Assembly: GCA_958447445.1 (NCBI GenBank)
Contig: CAUDAE010000084.1
Location: 1-8,520, forward strand
Direction: 5' to 3'
DNA length: 8,520 bases
DNA from: an uncultured Collinsella sp.
GTDB lineage: Bacteria; Actinomycetota; Coriobacteriia; Coriobacteriales; Coriobacteriaceae
Part shown: in pieces, positions 6,183 to 8,520 of the stretch
Numbering within the stretch: the stretch's first letter is position 1
Layout: the number at the start of each line of letters is the position of its first letter
Notes under the pieces: model-generated
The model's input: the letters and a program-made list of their open reading frames with translations, nothing else
What the model was told of the DNA's origin: nothing
Database searches by the model: none
Made by a program: the position numbers and the translations under genes

Positions 6183-7061
6183 TTATTTGCCCGCGGTGGC
6201 GGTTCCGGAGTGCGAAGGGGCGACAACCTTGAGCGGCTTTACGAGAGAATCCTCGTGCGAAGCCGGCGCGGCTGTCTCTTCGTTTTTGGCCTTGGTGGAC
6301 TCGGAGCGAGTGATTTCCTCATCGAGTGCATCGATGTCGGCGTCCTCGACCACGGCGTTGAGCGACTCAAAAACGCGGTTCTTGAGCAGCGCGGTGTGCA
6401 CGCCCTCCGTCAGGTCGTGAAGCTTCTTAAACGCACGCTCGAGCTTGGCGTCGCGCTCGTCATCGGAGGTATCCATTCCGAGCATGCTCACGAGCACCTG
6501 CTCAAACATCGAGGACTCGCGGTTGGCGGAAGACACGTACTGACGCAGGTTGCGCGGCTCGATATGGAAGCGTGACAGCTCGGAGCAGTAGCGGATGATC
6601 GGAAAATCGCGACCATCGACGAGCTCACGATTCTGCGGGCTCTTGATGATGCGAATGAGGTCGTTCTCGGCGAGCGAGCGGATAAACGAAATCTCGACGC
6701 CCAGCATATCGGGAATGGTCTCGATGGGATGCAGCTTTTGCTTAGTCTCCTTGGGCTCCGTCTTGAGCGGAACATCGGACAGCAAGCCCACCTCGTAGGC
6801 GAGCGTTGACAGGTCCGTGGCGTTTTCCAAGCGCTGTTTAATCACGTTGAGCGGCATGTAGCGAGTCTTCTGCAAGTGCAGAATGACCTCCAGGCGATCA
6901 ACGTCCTCCTTGGAGTACTGACGGTATCCCTTAGGCGTACGATGAGGGGTAATGAGCCCCTCATCCTCTAGAAATCTAATTTTTGAGTTCGAAAGATCGG
7001 GGTATGCGCCTCGAAGTAGGTTGACGACTTGGCCGATACTCAGATAGTTGCGTTCGGCCAT
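6183..7061 (-). CDS. ftsR: FtsR-like MerR family transcriptional regulator
   Basis: This 292-residue protein has an N-terminal winged MerR helix-turn-helix: LSIGQVVNLL (7-16), SKIRFLEDEGLITPHRTPKGYRQYS (26-50), DVDRLEVIL (53-61) and YMPLNVIKQRL (68-78). It matches, from memory, the FtsR/Rv1828 group of actinobacteria, whose pattern is SKIRFLE-EGL-TP-R---GYR and Y-PL-VI. The C-terminal half also agrees: FHIEPRNLRQYVSSANRES (165-183) and VHTALLKNRV (221-230). FtsR activates ftsZ and acts in cell division in corynebacteria; that role here is inferred. Residues about 240-292 form an acidic, S/T/A-rich tail that Rv1828 lacks. It starts three bases after the FHA gene stop with a weak GGTGAG site inside that gene, which suggests translational coupling. 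Confidence 0.88.
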   Translation of the reverse strand: MAERNYLSIGQVVNLLRGAYPDLSNSKIRFLEDEGLITPHRTPKGYRQYSKEDVDRLEVILHLQKTRYMPLNVIKQRLENATDLSTLAYEVGLLSDVPLKTEPKETKQKLHPIETIPDMLGVEISFIRSLAENDLIRIIKSPQNRELVDGRDFPIIRYCSELSRFHIEPRNLRQYVSSANRESSMFEQVLVSMLGMDTSDDERDAKLERAFKKLHDLTEGVHTALLKNRVFESLNAVVEDADIDALDEEITRSESTKAKNEETAAPASHEDSLVKPLKVVAPSHSGTATAGK

Positions 7062-7064
7062 GCC

Positions 7065-7499
7065 CTACTCACCGGTTTCGATGCGCTCCGGCGTGCTCTC
7101 GTGGTAGATGAGCGTAAACGTACCGATCTGGACGGAAGAACCGTCGTGCAGCGGGGCTGCGTTGACAATGGCGCCGTCGACCCAGGTGCCATTGAGCGAG
7201 CCCAGGTCCTCGATGCGAGCGCCGAGCCCCTCGCGGATAATGCGCGCGTGGCTGCGCGAAACGGTCATGTCATTGAGAAAGATGCCGTTTGCAGGATCGC
7301 GGCCGATGGTGGTCACGTCGTCCTCGAGCTCAAAGGCGGCACCAGTCTGCGGACCCTTGACGATGGACAGAACGGGGGCGGTGATGCGCACGTTGGCCAT
7401 GAGGTCGGGAACGGTGACGTCGCTTGAAGGCACGCGGAATACGCAGGTAGCGTCAGCAGTCTTATCATTCTGAGGCATATTGTTAACCATGTTGTCCAT
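7065..7499 (-). CDS. FHA domain protein, GarA-like
   Basis: This 144-residue cytoplasmic protein has one forkhead-associated domain that binds phosphothreonine peptides. FHA signature residues: IGRDPANGIFLND (65-77), VSRSHARI (80-87), DLGSLNGTWVDG (98-109) and VQIGTFTLIY (123-132). It is close in size and layout to mycobacterial GarA / corynebacterial OdhI, and lies directly upstream of an FtsR-like gene, as garA does. However the N-terminal ~38 residues lack the ETTS phosphorylation motif of GarA, so self-inhibition by Pkn kinases cannot be assumed; TVPDL (29-33) or the DKTADATC region (12-19) offer threonines. ATG at 7499 has AGGGG five bases upstream; a TTG at 7532 is in frame but less likely. 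It is three bases from merR and 66 from pgsA. Confidence 0.92.
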   Translation of the reverse strand: MDNMVNNMPQNDKTADATCVFRVPSSDVTVPDLMANVRITAPVLSIVKGPQTGAAFELEDDVTTIGRDPANGIFLNDMTVSRSHARIIREGLGARIEDLGSLNGTWVDGAIVNAAPLHDGSSVQIGTFTLIYHESTPERIETGE

Positions 7500-7565
7500 G
7501 ACAACCCCTAACTTATCGCGGACGTGCCGCAAATAATGAACCGTACGTAATCATACCCCAACGAA

Positions 7566-8270
7566 TCAGTCTTCGATTTCAGGGTTCAGAAAGTCGATGT
7601 CCTCGTCCTCGGGATGCGCGAGAGCCTGTTTAATGGCCACTCCGCCCTTAATGGAGTAGATGACAGCCGTGAGCATGGAGAAGATCACGCCGCCGTACAC
7701 AAAGAAGATGCCGAGGGGCACCGAGCTTCCGTTGAGGCCCGGGAAGGCCGTAAGGGATGAAGGTAAAAGATGCGGGCCGTCAATAACGGGGAAACCGAGC
7801 AGCATGAGCGAGAAGCCGGTCATGAGCAGCGCTGTGGCAATCTTTCCGGGGAAGACGACATCGATGGGGCGACGGTGATAACGGCGCACGATAAGCGTGC
7901 CGATGCCCAGATAGATGTCGCGGCCAATAATGAGCACGCAGACCCAGATGGGCAGCTCTCCGCGGACCACCAGTCCCAAGACGCCGGTGAACAGCAGCGC
8001 GCGGTCGCAAATGGGATCCATGACCTTGCCGAGCCATGAGACCGTCTTTGTCATGCGGGCGATCTGACCGTCCATCCAGTCGGTGGAGGCGGCAACGGCG
8101 TAGATAACGATGGCGATGACGCGGTTTTTATCCGTCACAAACAGGTACAGAAATACCAGGGTGAGGATTAGGCGCGTAAAGGTGATGAAATTGGAGATCG
8201 TAAAGATCTTATTCGACGGGTAATCGGAAGTGCCGATAAGCTCCTTTTTGATCTTCTTTTTGATGCCCAC
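7566..8270 (-). CDS. pgsA: CDP-alcohol phosphatidyltransferase, probable phosphatidylglycerophosphate synthase
   Basis: This 234-residue integral membrane enzyme displaces CMP from CDP-diacylglycerol with an alcohol, probably glycerol-3-phosphate. The full family motif D-x2-DG-x2-AR-x8-G-x3-D-x3-D is present at Asp64, Asp67-Gly68, Ala71-Arg72, Gly81, Asp85 and Asp89. Hydrophobic segments lie near 22-46, 50-62, 88-104, 105-125, 145-165 and 185-215, with a basic N-terminus (GIKKKIKKE) and an acidic C-tail. It is somewhat longer than typical PgsA. The GTG at 8270 is preferred: GGGGGAG is four bases upstream and a TATAGT -10 box lies at 8307-8312, so ATGs farther upstream (8342, 8360, 8396) would not be transcribed. 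A cardiolipin synthase of the same superfamily is the main alternative. It heads the cluster. Confidence 0.87.
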   Translation of the reverse strand: MGIKKKIKKELIGTSDYPSNKIFTISNFITFTRLILTLVFLYLFVTDKNRVIAIVIYAVAASTDWMDGQIARMTKTVSWLGKVMDPICDRALLFTGVLGLVVRGELPIWVCVLIIGRDIYLGIGTLIVRRYHRRPIDVVFPGKIATALLMTGFSLMLLGFPVIDGPHLLPSSLTAFPGLNGSSVPLGIFFVYGGVIFSMLTAVIYSIKGGVAIKQALAHPEDEDIDFLNPEIED

Positions 8271-8306
8271 AGGACTCCCCCGCTGGTTAACGACAAAACT
8301 TTCGAT

Positions 8307-8335
8307 ACTATACCCGTTCCGGCGATGTCTATCCA
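8307..8335 (-). promoter_or_regulatory. Candidate promoter of the pgsA cluster
   Basis: On the minus strand TATAGT (8307-8312) is a good -10 box preceded by GGG; the hexamer 17 bases upstream is TGGATA (8330-8335), a partial -35. Transcription would begin near 8300, about 30 bases before the GTG at 8270. It supports that start codon over upstream ATGs. Confidence 0.5.
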
Positions 8336-8351
8336 GCGTAAGCATAGAGAG

Positions 8352-8447
8352 TCCAGACATGTGGAGGGCACTTTTGGGTGGCGAGGGATTTCGCATTCAT
8401 GTACATCAGCCTCCAAACATGTTGAAAAATGTCGATTTTGGTGGCTG
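8352..8447. repeat. Degenerate direct repeat, about 60-base period, upstream of pgsA
   Basis: TCCAGACATGTGGA (8352-8365) and TCCAAACATGTTGA (8412-8425) agree at 12 of 14 bases. Each is followed, after 6 or 10 bases, by TTTTGG(G)TGGC (8372-8382 and 8436-8445). The second copy overlaps the inverted repeat at 8400-8454. The pattern suggests an old tandem duplication or two related binding regions. Confidence 0.45.
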
Positions 8448-8454
8448 ATGTACA
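8400..8454. repeat. Large inverted repeat upstream of pgsA
   Basis: TGTACATCAGCC (8400-8411) is exactly complementary to 8443-8454. After one mismatch the pairing continues with CCAAA (8413-8417) against TTTGG (8437-8441), giving 17 of 18 pairs around a 19-base loop. The loop itself has ACAT/ATGT ends that can pair further. On the plus strand CGTTTTGATT follows, only weakly terminator-like. It is about 90 bases upstream of the pgsA -10 box and may belong to the neighbouring transcription unit beyond the window, as an operator, a terminator or a repeat element. Confidence 0.8.
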
Positions 8455-8520
8455 CGTTTTGATTCTGTGATTACATCGAGCGGGAACGTTGTTGCTTTAA
8501 GCAAAATAATCATGGTACTT

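Noticed and set aside
6171..6185. Palindrome TTACAGCAGCTGTTA between merR and apt
   Set aside because: It overlaps the merR stop codon, its stem is very short with almost no loop, and no T-run follows, so it is not a convincing terminator.
6143..6226. 28-codon upstream extension of apt
   Set aside because: It runs into the merR gene and does not resemble Apt; the ATG at 6142 has its own ribosome binding site.
7500..7564. Possible separate promoter for the FHA gene (TATGAT at 7550-7555, minus)
   Set aside because: No acceptable -35 at 16-18 bases upstream; cotranscription with pgsA explains expression equally well.
8492..8504. Short palindrome TTGCTT-T-AAGCAA near the right edge
   Set aside because: Six-base arms in an A/T-rich stretch are expected by chance, and the gene context is outside the window.
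8409..8519. Minus-strand open frame entering from the right edge
   Set aside because: 36 codons, no family resemblance, and it crosses the inverted repeat at 8400-8454; it might be the tail of an outside gene but I cannot support it.

Overview
The window looks like chromosomal core sequence from an actinobacterium of the class Coriobacteriia, most likely Collinsella or a close relative. This is inferred from protein style and gene order, not from a database search. The strongest clue is a minus-strand run of phosphatidyltransferase (PgsA type), FHA protein and FtsR-type MerR regulator, which resembles the pgsA2/garA/ftsR neighbourhood of mycobacteria and corynebacteria. It sits with Firmicutes-like families (DUF1836, DegV, a UgtP/MGDG-synthase-like glycosyltransferase), a mix common in Coriobacteriia. 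There is no sign of mobile elements, CRISPR arrays, tRNA or rRNA.

Layout, left to right. 1-90 holds the last codons of a plus-strand gene. 103-220 is a long imperfect inverted repeat between that gene and the convergent glycosyltransferase gene (224-1525, minus). A divergent intergenic region separates the latter from trxB (1643-2581, plus), which ends at a strong terminator (2623-2664). Next comes a DUF1836 regulator gene (2737-3348, plus), facing degV (3420-4286, minus) across a bidirectional terminator (3361-3402). From 8270 leftwards runs a minus-strand cluster: pgsA, FHA, ftsR-like merR, apt and a secreted NlpC/P60 hydrolase, with gaps of 66, 3, 40 and 34 bases or fewer, ending in a terminator at 4383-4428. 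The last 250 bases (8271-8520) hold the probable pgsA promoter and a second large inverted repeat.

Functional picture. Several products act at the cell envelope: the glycolipid-type glycosyltransferase, the phosphatidyltransferase, the peptidoglycan hydrolase, the fatty-acid-binding DegV protein and the FtsR-type division regulator. TrxB (redox) and Apt (purine salvage) are housekeeping enzymes.

The most notable discovery candidate is regulatory. A 28-base element is nearly identical (25 of 28) upstream of the DUF1836 gene (2674-2701) and upstream of degV (4345-4372, minus), in the same orientation relative to each gene. The degV copy is the core of a perfect 13-bp dyad. This suggests that the DUF1836 protein, which has a MerR-like helix-turn-helix and no assigned function, controls itself and its convergent neighbour degV. 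Two long inverted repeats (103-220 and 8400-8454) have no ready explanation and also deserve a look.
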